DNA of 64,000 bases from Xylophilus ampelinus (GTDB taxonomy: Bacteria > Pseudomonadota > Gammaproteobacteria > Burkholderiales > Burkholderiaceae_C). The notes under the pieces are model-generated. The model was not told where the DNA came from and made no database searches. It saw only the letters and a program-made list of their open reading frames with translations. The translations under genes and the position numbers were made by a program. Position 1 is the first letter of the stretch; each line of letters opens with the position of its first letter. The stretch lies in assembly GCF_003217575.1 (NCBI RefSeq), contig NZ_QJTC01000015.1, positions 26,816-90,815 of the forward strand, given 5' to 3'. Shown here one piece after another: positions 15,794-25,229 of this stretch.

Positions 15794-16477
15794 ATGAAGA
15801 ACAGCGAACTCAGCGGATACAGCTCGTATTATTACGACCCTAGCACGACACAAAACGAACAATCTTCCACGGGAAGGGCATCTTCTTCATCGAGCAGGCA
15901 ATACCCGGAGAGCAATGTGTCGGAGTGGTTGAGAAGTAACTCCTTTCGCGCACCGACGGCCGCCGATAATTGGTCGAGGGAAACTGCGAGAACTTCATCT
16001 GCACAATCAGATTCGGAGTCAGATGTGGAAGACACGACACAGAGGCTCGGAGAATTGAGCACGCTCAGCGGCGGCTCGTTCACCCGTTCCGACTCCCGTT
16101 TTTCAACGATGGCGGATTTAGGCTCGCGTCGATTGAGATTCGAAGATGCTCCTACCGTCTACGAGCCTTCGTCCATCCGCGAACTCTCTTCGGGATCAGG
16201 AGTAGCCCCTAGTTACAGTGACCTCGGAAGGCAGCAAAGGATCAACAAGGCGGCAAAGATGACGCTCGAATATATGAACAGCGACGCGAATATGAGAAGT
16301 TCAATGTCGGCGATGATGCAAAGAGGAGAAGTGCCAGCAGTGGCTAGACAAACATACAGGATACCAAGTGAAGATTATGCCTCCGTGATCAGTACGGTCA
16401 CCGCCATGGATAATGAAAATAAACGAGCCGCTCGCGCGGCCAGAGGATCGGTTTTCTCAAAATTTTGGGGATCGTAG
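15794..16477 (+). CDS. Ser-rich hypothetical protein in the LRR island, candidate secreted effector
   Basis: A 227-residue protein without recognisable domain. The first half is extremely rich in Ser, Thr, Tyr and Asp and looks disordered (several Ser runs), as expected of a type III secretion signal region. The second half is more ordered and helical (INKAAKMTLEYMNSDANMRSSMSAMMQR) and ends in a basic SKFWGS tail. No Sec signal or membrane helix. ATG 15794 is 8 bases from GGAG; a GTG at 15785 in the same frame lies inside that site. Composition matches the LRR genes rather than the chromosome. Confidence 0.7.
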   Translation: MKNSELSGYSSYYYDPSTTQNEQSSTGRASSSSSRQYPESNVSEWLRSNSFRAPTAADNWSRETARTSSAQSDSESDVEDTTQRLGELSTLSGGSFTRSDSRFSTMADLGSRRLRFEDAPTVYEPSSIRELSSGSGVAPSYSDLGRQQRINKAAKMTLEYMNSDANMRSSMSAMMQRGEVPAVARQTYRIPSEDYASVISTVTAMDNENKRAARAARGSVFSKFWGS

Positions 16478-16693
16478 GAGGCGCCGAGGCGGGGTGAGAT
16501 TCAGGCCATCGGGGCCTCCCGCACGGCCCTCTGCCAGAAAAAACAAAGCAATCGCGCACGTCGGCACTCCCGGCCGAGCAGGATAGAGCGAGCCTGGCGG
16601 GCGATATGAACCGGCTGGTGCAGAGCCAGTGCACCCGCAAGCCTTTGTGGGCTGTTGCGGGTGGAGCTTGCATTGCCAGATCGGGTGCATACC

Positions 16694-17710
16694 TCAAAGA
16701 GCCGGTGCCGCCAGCCAATGCACGCTGAAGAGACGCGCCGGATCGGTCCATACCGGGCCGGGCTCGAAGCCCGCCCGCACCGCCATCGCCCGCAGGCCGT
16801 CGATGGTGAACTTGTGCGAGTTCTCGGTGTGAACCGTCTCGCCTTCCTCGATGGTGAAGCTGCCGCCGCGTAAGCGCACCTCCTGGCGGCAACGGCTCAG
16901 CAGATGCATCTCGATGCGCTGCAGCGGCGCGTTGTAGAAGGCCGCGTGGCCGAAGGCGTCGGTGTCGAAGTCGGCGCCCAGTTCGCGGTTGGCGCGCTCC
17001 AGGATGTTGAGGTTGAACGCCGCCGTCACGCCCTGCGCGTCGTTGTAGGCCGCATGCAGCAGGGCAGGGTCCTTCACCAAGTCGGCGCCCAGCAGCAGCG
17101 CACCGCCTTGCAGCACCTGCGCCGCCAGCTGCAGGAAGCGCGCGGCCTCTTCCGGCGCGAAGTTGCCTATGGTGGAGCCGGGGAAAAAACCGACGCGCTG
17201 GCCGGCGCCCTGGGCCGGGGCGGGCAACAGCAGCCGCTGGGTGTAATCGGCCACCACCGGCCGCACTTCGAGCGCGGGGTAGTCGCGGCGCAGCACGGCG
17301 GCTGCGGCGGTCAGGTGGTCGCCCGAAATGTCGATAGGCAGGTAGCCGGCGGGTGCCTCCATCGCGTCGAGCAGAATGCGCACCTTGCGCAAGGAGCCGG
17401 CACCGAACTCGACGATCTCCGCATGCGGGCCGGCCAGGCGGGCGATCTCGGCGGCGTTCTGTCGCAGCACCGCGCATTCGGTGCGGGTCGGGTAATACTC
17501 GGGCAATTCGCAGATCCGATCGAACAGCGCGGAGCCGACCGCATCGTAGAAATACTTGGGCGAGATGCCGCGCGGGCGGCGCAGCAGGCCGGCCTGCAGG
17601 TCGCGCGCGAACTCGGCCGCGGCCGGCGGCAGCGACGCCACGGCGGCAGCTTCCGAGTGCCGATGCCGATGGTCGGCGGACGGCTGGGAAGCGGGGTGAT
17701 GCGGCGTCAT
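16694..17710 (-). CDS. egtD: L-histidine N-alpha-methyltransferase (ergothioneine biosynthesis)
   Basis: A 338-residue DUF2260/EgtD SAM-dependent enzyme that trimethylates histidine to hercynine. The family start RGISPKYFYDAVGSALFDRICELPEYYPTR is clear. The SAM-binding EFGAGSLRK, the GFFPGSTIGNF block and the C-terminal GGSFTIEEGE/HTENSHKF motifs follow. It overlaps egtB by ATGA, so the two form one unit in the order egtB-egtD. A 216-bp gap to the LRR island on its 3' side holds no visible gene. Confidence 0.93.
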   Translation of the reverse strand: MTPHHPASQPSADHRHRHSEAAAVASLPPAAAEFARDLQAGLLRRPRGISPKYFYDAVGSALFDRICELPEYYPTRTECAVLRQNAAEIARLAGPHAEIVEFGAGSLRKVRILLDAMEAPAGYLPIDISGDHLTAAAAVLRRDYPALEVRPVVADYTQRLLLPAPAQGAGQRVGFFPGSTIGNFAPEEAARFLQLAAQVLQGGALLLGADLVKDPALLHAAYNDAQGVTAAFNLNILERANRELGADFDTDAFGHAAFYNAPLQRIEMHLLSRCRQEVRLRGGSFTIEEGETVHTENSHKFTIDGLRAMAVRAGFEPGPVWTDPARLFSVHWLAAPAL

Positions 17711-19029
17711 GCGAGGTCCTTGGCCAGTCGAAGACCGGAGAACTGCCAGCGTGCGGCCGGCGGAAAGAAGTTGCGGTAGGTCGGCCGGGTGTGGCCCGGC
17801 GGCGTGGCCATGCTGCTGCCGCGCAGCACCACCTGGCCGACCATGAACTTGCCGTTGTATTCCGCCGCGATGCCGGGTGCGGGCCGGAAGCCCGGGTACG
17901 GGTCGTAGGAAGAGCGCGTCCACTGCCACACCTGGCCTGTCATCTGCTGCAGGCGCGTGTCGGCGAAGGCGGCCTCCCACTCCATCTCGGTCGGCAGCCG
18001 TGCGCCTGCCCATTCGGCATAGGCGGCGGCCTCGTAGAAGCTCAGGTGTGCGACGGGCGCGTCATCGTCCATCGGCCGCACGCCGTTCAGGCCGAACACA
18101 TGCCAGGCCGAGGCTCCGGTCTGCTGCGAAGACTGGCCCGAAAGCGCCAGCCGCGGATCGTCCGCCGCCAGCCAATAGGTCGGTGCCTGCCAGGCCTGCG
18201 CGCGGACACGGGCCCAGCCGTCGGACAGCCACAGTTCGGGCCGGCGGTAGCCGCCGTCCTCGATGAAGCGGGCGTAGTCGCCGCAGCTCACCAGCCGGTG
18301 GGCTAGCGCGTGCGGATGCAGCAGCACCTGGTGGCGCGGACTCTCGTTGTCGAACGCGAAGAGTGCGTCGTCGCCGTGGTCGCCGGCAGCGGCATGGCCG
18401 ATCTCGACCAGGCCCGCCGCCCGCTCGATCCACCGGACCGGCGCGGGCGGAGTCGCCAGGCGCAGCGCCGGTACCGCCGCACGTTCGTAGGCCGGCAGCA
18501 GGGGGTTGCACGACAGCAGATGCAGCACGTCGGTCAGGATCAGTTCCTGATGCTGCTGCTCGTGGTGCAGGCCCAGTTCCAGCGCGGGCAGCATGCGGGC
18601 CCAGGCGGCATCGTCGCAGTCCTGCAGCATCCGGTGGACGGCGGTATCGACATGGGCGCGATAGGCCAGCACCTCTTCGACGGCGGGCCGGGTGATCAGT
18701 CCGCGCTGCGGCCGCGGATGCCGCGGGCCGAGCGCTTCATAGTAGGAATTGAAAAGATAGGAGAAGGCCCGGTCGAACGGTGCATGGTCGGGCACCGCTG
18801 CGCTCAGCACCACCGTCTCGAAGAACCAGGTGGTGTGGGCCAGGTGCCATTTCACCGGGCTCGCGTCGGGCATCGACTGCACGCACTGGTCTTCGGGCGA
18901 AAGACTGCTCGCCAGGTCCCCGGTATGGGCACGCACATCGGCGAACCTTCGTTGCCACCAGGCCCGTGCCTCGGCCGAAGAAGTTACATCGGCCCTCGGC
19001 GGGCTGGACAGGTGATGTTCACTGCTCAC
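17707..19029 (-). CDS. egtB: Ergothioneine biosynthesis protein EgtB (iron sulfoxide synthase)
   Basis: A 440-residue non-haem iron enzyme that joins hercynine to a thiol compound. An N-terminal DinB-like domain supplies the iron ligands: WHLAHTTWFFE (His about 62) and HHEQQHQE (HX3HXE, about 156-162). A C-terminal formylglycine-generating/sulfatase-modifying domain carries RLPTEMEWEAA, GQVWQWTRSSY and the VLRGSSMAT end. I prefer the GTG at 19029, which has AGGAG 8 bases upstream, over the GTG at 19053. Translation is coupled to egtD. Confidence 0.92.
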   Translation of the reverse strand: MSSEHHLSSPPRADVTSSAEARAWWQRRFADVRAHTGDLASSLSPEDQCVQSMPDASPVKWHLAHTTWFFETVVLSAAVPDHAPFDRAFSYLFNSYYEALGPRHPRPQRGLITRPAVEEVLAYRAHVDTAVHRMLQDCDDAAWARMLPALELGLHHEQQHQELILTDVLHLLSCNPLLPAYERAAVPALRLATPPAPVRWIERAAGLVEIGHAAAGDHGDDALFAFDNESPRHQVLLHPHALAHRLVSCGDYARFIEDGGYRRPELWLSDGWARVRAQAWQAPTYWLAADDPRLALSGQSSQQTGASAWHVFGLNGVRPMDDDAPVAHLSFYEAAAYAEWAGARLPTEMEWEAAFADTRLQQMTGQVWQWTRSSYDPYPGFRPAPGIAAEYNGKFMVGQVVLRGSSMATPPGHTRPTYRNFFPPAARWQFSGLRLAKDLA

Positions 19030-19080
19030 AAACGGACTCCTCGGTCGCGACACGGTGCAATTTCCTGCCGACGGCGGACG

Positions 19081-19119
19081 AAAAAACGGGCGAAGGGGAA
19101 GGTGATTCCCGATCGCCCG
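19081..19119 (-). terminator. Terminator of the Cys-repeat periplasmic gene
   Basis: Reading on the minus strand, CGGGCGA and TCGCCCG arms (19119-19113 and 19093-19087) are followed by six T. It would stop transcription from the gene at 19177-19752 before egtB. Confidence 0.7.
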
Positions 19120-19176
19120 AGCTGGGGGAGGTTGTCGTCGGACCTGGTCAGGCCGTGCGACGGTTATCCAGTGTGC

Positions 19177-19752
19177 TTACTTGCCGAACTTGGTCTTGAC
19201 GTCGGCCTGGCATGCGTCCTTGGCATTGCCCGACATCGCATCGCAACGCTCCTTGGCGGCGGCGTAGTTGGCATCGCGCTTGTCCTCGGCGGCATCCTTG
19301 CGGACTTCGGCGACCTTGGCTGGCGATGCGTCGCCGGTGCGGGCTTCGCTGGCGGCCTTGCTGACCTTGGCGTCGGCCTTGGCGGCGGTACGGGCCGCCT
19401 TGGCATCCTTCACGCAGACGTCCTTGGCGTTGCCGGTCTGGTCGTCGCACTTTTCCTTGGCGACGTCGTAGGCGGCCTCTGCCTTGGCATCACGGATTTT
19501 CTTGTCGTGGCCGGCGCTCGGCTTGTACTGGGCTTCGAGTTCGGCCTTGGCGACCTTGTCCTTGCCCTTGGCTTCTGCCATACAGATGTCCTTGGCGTTC
19601 TTCTGCATCGCGTCGCAAGCGGCTTTGTCCGACTTGTAGGTGGCATCGATCTGCGACTTGGCAGTGCTGTGCTCTTCCTTGGTCATGGCGCTGGCGCTGA
19701 AGCTGAAGGCGCACAGGGATGCGGCGGCGATGGCGATAAGTGCTTTTTTCAT
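19177..19752 (-). CDS. Periplasmic Lys/Ala/Asp-rich protein with three CX(n)NAKDxC repeats
   Basis: A 191-residue exported protein. A Sec signal (MKKALIAIAAASLCAFSFSASA) is followed by a highly charged mature part containing three related blocks: CDAMQKNAKDIC, CDDQTGNAKDVC and CDAMSGNAKDAC. Each has two cysteines that could pair. The blocks are spaced by coiled, charged helices, so the protein looks like an internal triplication. Similar proteins are common in Comamonadaceae without known function. It lies next to a CsbD stress protein and has its own terminator. Confidence 0.82.
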   Translation of the reverse strand: MKKALIAIAAASLCAFSFSASAMTKEEHSTAKSQIDATYKSDKAACDAMQKNAKDICMAEAKGKDKVAKAELEAQYKPSAGHDKKIRDAKAEAAYDVAKEKCDDQTGNAKDVCVKDAKAARTAAKADAKVSKAASEARTGDASPAKVAEVRKDAAEDKRDANYAAAKERCDAMSGNAKDACQADVKTKFGK

Positions 19753-19808
19753 GGTTCTACCCTCGGAAGTTAATTCGATCGCTGGCTGTGAAGAAAATCT
19801 CGGAAGGC

Positions 19809-20033
19809 TCAGACGGACTTCTCGAAAAAGAAGTCTGGATTCTTGCCGTGCCATGCGGTGACCTGGCGTTCTGCTTCGTCCTTGTTCAACCCGTGGCGCT
19901 CTTGGAGTCGGCCGAGCAGTTGGTCGCGCTTGCCTTCGATGACGTCGAGGTCGTCGTCGGTCAGCTTGCCCCACTGCTCCTTGACCTTGCCCTTGAACTG
20001 TTTCCAGTTGCCTTCGATACGGTCGTTGTTCAT
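19809..20033 (-). CDS. CsbD family stress-response protein
   Basis: A 74-residue CsbD-like protein with the family start MNNDRIEGNWKQFKGKVKEQWGKLTDDDLDVIEGKRDQL, followed by a YjbJ-like C-terminal half. Such small hydrophilic proteins rise under general, osmotic or phosphate stress; the molecular role is unclear. AGGAGG lies 6 bases before the ATG. It is 56 bp upstream of the Cys-repeat gene on the same strand. Confidence 0.92.
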   Translation of the reverse strand: MNNDRIEGNWKQFKGKVKEQWGKLTDDDLDVIEGKRDQLLGRLQERHGLNKDEAERQVTAWHGKNPDFFFEKSV

Positions 20034-20388
20034 GCGAACCTCCTTTGGATGTTGGGCCCGACCCCTTTGGCTTGAGCACCGTTTCTTGCGATCCGGTGAA
20101 GGGTCCTCGTCGAGCCGTGGGTGAAATGTAATATCGATATTTGGAAATCGCATAGGAGCCGCGCTTCGGAAATCGTAGGCGTCGGCCTACCTCCCGTGTG
20201 GGTAGGCAGGACATTCAGTATGCACGGTTTTCGCGACGGCGAAGTCATGCATGCGGTGCATGCATAGGCAATTGTCCCGATACCGTGACATCCGCGCGCT
20301 TCGTACGATGGCGACAAGAATCGCCGCACCGGTTCTGCTGCATTGCAGCGCACCGCCGCGGCGCATACAACAGGGAGACACCGGGCGC
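20034..20388. other. Divergent intergenic region with two palindromes
   Basis: About 355 bases between csbD and the ABC importer with no gene. It holds a perfect palindrome ATGCATGC-GGT-GCATGCAT (20247-20265) and, nearer the importer, GCTGCA-T-TGCAGC (20337-20349). Either could be an operator for the divergent units. No strong sigma-70 pair was identified. Confidence 0.5.
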
Positions 20389-21161
20389 ATGAACGACGAC
20401 TTGATCCTTCGGACGCGGCGGCTCAACAAGCAATTCCGCGGCTTCACCGCGGTGAACGATGTGGATCTGTCGGTGCGGCGCGGCACGATCCATGCGCTGA
20501 TCGGCCCCAACGGCGCGGGCAAGACCACCTGCTTCAACCTGCTCACCAAATTTCTGGAGCCGACCTCCGGCACCATCGTCTACAACGGCGTCGACATCAC
20601 CCGCGAGCGGCCGGCGCAGATCGCGCGGCGCGGCATCATCCGCTCGTTCCAGATCTCGGCGGTGTTTCCGCACCTGACCCTGCTGGAGAACGTGCGGCTC
20701 GGCCTGCAGCGGCGGCTGGGCACCTCGTTCGATTTCTGGCGCAGCGAGAAATCCCTGCGGCAGCTCGATACCCGCGCGCTGGAACTGCTCGACGAGGTGG
20801 GCCTGCGCGACATGGCGTAAGAGGAGACGGTCAACTTGGCCTACGGCCGCAAGCGCGCGCTGGAGATCGCCACCACCCTCGCGATGGAGCCCGAGCTGAT
20901 GCTGCTCGACGAACCCACGCAGGGCATGGGCCACGAGGACGTCGACCGCGTCACCCGGCTGATCGAGCAGGTGGCGGTGGGCCGCACCGTGCTGATGGTG
21001 GAGCACAACATGAAGGTCGTCTCGACCATCGCCGACACGATCACCGTGCTGCAGCGCGGCGCGGTGCTGGCCGAAGGGCCGTACGCCGAGGTGTCGCGCA
21101 ACCGCCAAGTGATGGAGGCCTACATGGGCACCACCGACGGCCCTCTGCAGGGGGCGCACGC

Positions 21162-21165
<4 letters not shown>
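20389..21165 (+). pseudogene. LivG-type ABC transporter ATP-binding protein with internal stop
   Basis: The first ATPase of a branched-chain-amino-acid-type importer (HAAT). Walker A is GPNGAGKTT near residue 44. The frame meets TAA at 20818-20820, after GLRDMA, and continues in the same frame with EETVNLAYGRKRALEIA (signature region), LLLDEP (Walker B) and the H-loop EHNM. Only that one codon stops an otherwise complete protein of about 258 residues. GAGGAG followed by a TTG at 20836 could allow restart of the C-terminal half. A real nonsense mutation would disable half of the ATPase pair; a base-call error is possible. Confidence 0.85.
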
Positions 21166-21899
<734 letters not shown>

Positions 21900-21986
21900 C
21901 CCGCGCCGGCGGCCGGTGCCACCTTTCCCATTCGCTGCTTCCGCGTCCCCCGACGACGACCGACCCCTACCCACAGGAGACACACC

Positions 21987-23183
21987 ATGCGATTGCGTCT
22001 GACCGCACTCACCCTCACCCTGGCCGCCGCGGGCCTCGCATCGCAGGCCGCGCATGCGCAGGAAAAAGTGAAGATCGGCTTCATCACCGACATGTCGAGC
22101 CTCTACGCCGACGTCGAGGGCAAGAACGGCGCGGTCGCCATCCAGATGGCGATCGACGACTTCGGCGGCAAGGCCCTCGGCCAGCCGATCGAGCTGATGA
22201 GCGCCGACCACCAGAACAAGGCCGACATCGCCGCCTCCAAGGCGCGCGAATGGATCGACACCGCGGGCGCCACGATGATCTTCGGCGGCACCAACTCGGG
22301 CACCGCGCTGGCCACGGCCAAGGTCGCGTCGGAGAAGAAGCGGGTCTATTTCAACAACGGCGCCGGCACCTCGGCACTCACCAACGAGCAGTGCAGCCCC
22401 TACACCGTCCACTACGCCTACGACACGGTGGCGCTGGCCAAGGGCACCGGCGCCGCGGTGGTGGCCAAGGGCGGCAAGAGCTGGTTCTTCCTGACGGCCG
22501 ACTACGCCTTCGGCCAGGCGCTGGAGACCGACACGACCAAGGTCGTGAAGGAGAAGGACGGATCGGTGGTGGGCGCGGTGCGGCATCCGCTCAACGCGTC
22601 GGATTTTTCGTCCTTCCTGCTGCAGGCGCAGAACTCCAAGGCCCAGATCCTGGGCCTGGCCAACGCCGGCGGCGACACGATCAACGCGATCAAGGCGGCG
22701 CGCGAGTTCGGCATCAACAAGACGATGAAGACCGCCGGCCTGCTGGTGTTCCTGTCGGACATCCACAGCCTGGGCCTGAAGAACACCGAGGGCCTTCTGC
22801 ACACCACCAGCTGGTACTGGGACCTGAACGACGACACCCGCAAGTTCGCCAACCGCTTCTTCGAGAAGACCAAGCGCATGCCGACCGACGTGCAGGCCGC
22901 CGACTACTCGGCCACGATGAACTACCTGAAGGCGGTCGCGGCGGCCAAGACCACCGATTCCGACAAGGTCATGGCGCAGCTGAAGAGCATGAAGATCGAC
23001 GACTTCTACGGCAGGGGCCGGATCCGCGCCGACGGCAGCTTCATTCACGACATGTACCTGGTCGAGGCCAAGGCACCGGCCGAATCCAAGAAGCCGTGGG
23101 ACTACCTGAAGGTGGTGGACACGCTGAAGGGCGAGGACGTCTTCACCACCCAGGAAGAGTCCAGGTGCGCCCTGTGGAAGTAA
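21987..23183 (+). CDS. Branched-chain-amino-acid-type ABC substrate-binding protein
   Basis: A 398-residue periplasmic type-I solute-binding protein (LivK/HBP superfamily). The Sec signal ends near AHAQEKVKIGF. The fold is indicated by VKIGFITDMSSLYADVEGKNG, the NSGTALATAKV ligand region and WFFLTADYAFG. It sits between the ATPase and permease genes with a clear GGAGA ribosome site. This subgroup often binds aromatic or hydroxy acids rather than leucine, so substrate is left open. Confidence 0.9.
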   Translation: MRLRLTALTLTLAAAGLASQAAHAQEKVKIGFITDMSSLYADVEGKNGAVAIQMAIDDFGGKALGQPIELMSADHQNKADIAASKAREWIDTAGATMIFGGTNSGTALATAKVASEKKRVYFNNGAGTSALTNEQCSPYTVHYAYDTVALAKGTGAAVVAKGGKSWFFLTADYAFGQALETDTTKVVKEKDGSVVGAVRHPLNASDFSSFLLQAQNSKAQILGLANAGGDTINAIKAAREFGINKTMKTAGLLVFLSDIHSLGLKNTEGLLHTTSWYWDLNDDTRKFANRFFEKTKRMPTDVQAADYSATMNYLKAVAAAKTTDSDKVMAQLKSMKIDDFYGRGRIRADGSFIHDMYLVEAKAPAESKKPWDYLKVVDTLKGEDVFTTQEESRCALWK

Positions 23184-23245
23184 TGCGGCCGCGCCGCGAC
23201 GCTGTCCGCGGCCGCGCCGCCTGACGACCCGCCGACCGCCGCTCC

Positions 23246-24121
23246 ATGCCGATATCGCTTCCCGCGCTGATGAGCCAGCTGCTGCTCGGCCTGGTCAACG
23301 GATCGTTCTACGCGATCCTGAGCCTGGGCCTGGCGGTGATCTTCGGCCTGCTCAACGTGATCAACTTCGCGCACGGCGCGCTCTTCATGATGGGCGCGAT
23401 CCTGTCGTGGATGGCGATGAACTACTTCGGCATCGGCTACTGGGCGATGCTGGTGGCGGCGCCGCTCATCGTCGGCGTCTTCGGCGTGCTGATCGAGCGG
23501 CTGCTGCTGCGCTGGATCTACAAGCTCGACCATCTCTACGGCCTGCTGCTGACGCTGGGCCTCACGCTGCTGATCGAAGGCGCTTTCCGCTCGGTCTACG
23601 GCGTCTCGGGCCTGGGCTACGACACGCCCGAGCTGCTGGAAGGCGCGACCGACGTCGGCTTCATGATGCTGCCCAACTACCGTGCCTGGGTGGTGGTGGC
23701 GTCGCTGGTGGTGTGCTTCGCCACCTGGTACCTGATCGAGAAGACGCGCCTCGGCGCCTACCTGCGGGCCGGCACCGAGAACCCGCGGCTGGTCGAGGCC
23801 TTCGGCATCAACGTGCCGCTGATGGTGACGCTCACCTACGGCTTCGGCGTGGCGCTGGCGGCCTTCGCCGGCGTGCTGGCCGCTCCGGTGATCCAGGTCA
23901 CGCCGCTGATGGGGCAGAACCTGATCATCGTGGTGTTCGCGGTGGTGGTGATCGGCGGCATGGGCTCGATCATGGGCTCGATCCTCACCGGCCTGGGCCT
24001 GGGCATCGTCGAGGGGCTGACCAAGGTGTTCTACCCCGAGGCCTCGTCCACCGTGGTGTTCCTCGTCATGGTGGTGGTGCTGCTGGTCCGGCCGGCCGGG
24101 CTGTTCGGCAAGGAGACTTGA
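23246..24121 (+). CDS. Branched-chain-amino-acid-type ABC permease LivH
   Basis: A 291-residue inner-membrane permease with about eight helices. The LGLAVIFGLLNVINFAHGAL signature near residues 25-45 and the conserved loop ENPRLVEAFGINV with the following helix (GVALAAFAGVLAAPV) mark the LivH branch. It follows the binding-protein gene and precedes livM in the standard importer order. Confidence 0.93.
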   Translation: MPISLPALMSQLLLGLVNGSFYAILSLGLAVIFGLLNVINFAHGALFMMGAILSWMAMNYFGIGYWAMLVAAPLIVGVFGVLIERLLLRWIYKLDHLYGLLLTLGLTLLIEGAFRSVYGVSGLGYDTPELLEGATDVGFMMLPNYRAWVVVASLVVCFATWYLIEKTRLGAYLRAGTENPRLVEAFGINVPLMVTLTYGFGVALAAFAGVLAAPVIQVTPLMGQNLIIVVFAVVVIGGMGSIMGSILTGLGLGIVEGLTKVFYPEASSTVVFLVMVVVLLVRPAGLFGKET

Positions 24122-24123
24122 CG

Positions 24124-24201
24124 ATGACGCCCCTGCGCATGTCTTTCTGCATCGCCGCCGGCCGGATGGCTGATCCTTTTCCTCGCCCGTGGCACCCATG
24201 A
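24124..24201 (+). CDS. Possible 25-residue coupling peptide before livM
   Basis: AAGGAG, 8 bases, then an ATG opens a 25-codon frame (MTPLRMSFCIAAGRM...) whose TGA overlaps the livM ATG (ATGA). livM itself lacks a ribosome site, so this frame may serve to deliver ribosomes to livM. No family is known to me. It may also be chance in a GC-rich gap. Confidence 0.35.
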   Translation: MTPLRMSFCIAAGRMADPFPRPWHP

Positions 24202-25190
24202 AAAAACTGACTGTCGTCGTCTACGCGCTGCTGCTGGTCGCCCTGATCGTGGCGCCGTTCGTGGGGGCCTATCCGGTGTTCGTGATGAAGCTGATGTGCT
24301 TCGCGCTGTTCGCCTCCGCGTTCAACCTGCTGCTGGGCTTCACCGGCCTGCTGTCCTTCGGCCATGCCGCCTTCCTCGGCGGCTCGGCCTACGTGGCCGG
24401 CTACACCATGAAGGCCCGGGGCTTCACGCCCGAGGTGGGCCTGCTGCTCGGTACCCTGACCGGCGCGGCGCTGGGCTGGATCGTCGGCGTGCTGGCGATC
24501 CGCCGGCAGGGCATCTACTTCGCGATGATCACCCTGGCGCTGGCGCAGATGCTGTACTTCGTCGCGCTGCAGGCCAGGTTCACCGGCGGCGAGGACGGGC
24601 TGCAGGGCGTGCCGCGCGGCAAGCTCTTCGGCCTGCTCGACCTCTCCGACGACCGGGTGATGTACTACGTGACCCTGGTGGTGGTGGTGGGCGCCTTCGC
24701 CCTCATCGTCCGCACCATCCATTCGCCCTTCGGCCAGGTCCTGAAGGGCATCAAGGAGAACGAGCCGCGCGCCACCTCGCTCGGCTACGACACCCACCGC
24801 TTCAAGCTGCTGGCCTTCGTGCTGTCGGCCGCGCTGACCGGCCTGGCCGGCTCGCTGAAGACGCTGGTGCTGGGCTTCGCCACGCTGTCGGACGTGCACT
24901 GGACGGCCTCGGGCCAGGTGATCCTGATGACGCTGGTGGGCGGCCTCGGCACGCTGTCGGGCCCGATGGTGGGCGCCTCGATCGTGGTGCTGCTGGAGAA
25001 CAAGATCGGCGAACTGGGCCATGCGCTGGCGCAGCTCACTTCGATCGAATGGTTCGACACGCTGGGCGAGTCGGTGACGATGGTGACCGGCCTGATCTTC
25101 GTGGTCTGCGTGCTGGCCTTCCGGCGCGGGGTGATGGGCGAGACCGTCGCGCTGCTGGGCCGGCGCAAGCGGCCACGGCCTGCGGCGTAG
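24198..25190 (+). CDS. Branched-chain-amino-acid-type ABC permease LivM
   Basis: A 330-residue permease paired with LivH. The LivM signature is ASAFNLLLGFTGLLSFGHAAFLGG near residues 40-63, followed by AIRRQGIYFAMITLALAQM and the EAA-like loop KGIKENEPRATSLGYD. ATG 24198 is chosen because the MKKLTVVVYALLL helix starts there; a GTG at 24189 is possible. The gene has no ribosome site of its own. The importer lacks a local regulator. Confidence 0.92.
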   Translation: MKKLTVVVYALLLVALIVAPFVGAYPVFVMKLMCFALFASAFNLLLGFTGLLSFGHAAFLGGSAYVAGYTMKARGFTPEVGLLLGTLTGAALGWIVGVLAIRRQGIYFAMITLALAQMLYFVALQARFTGGEDGLQGVPRGKLFGLLDLSDDRVMYYVTLVVVVGAFALIVRTIHSPFGQVLKGIKENEPRATSLGYDTHRFKLLAFVLSAALTGLAGSLKTLVLGFATLSDVHWTASGQVILMTLVGGLGTLSGPMVGASIVVLLENKIGELGHALAQLTSIEWFDTLGESVTMVTGLIFVVCVLAFRRGVMGETVALLGRRKRPRPAA

Positions 25191-25229
25191 CGTCGGCGGG
25201 CGGCCCGCGCGGCCGCCGCGCGCCATCGG

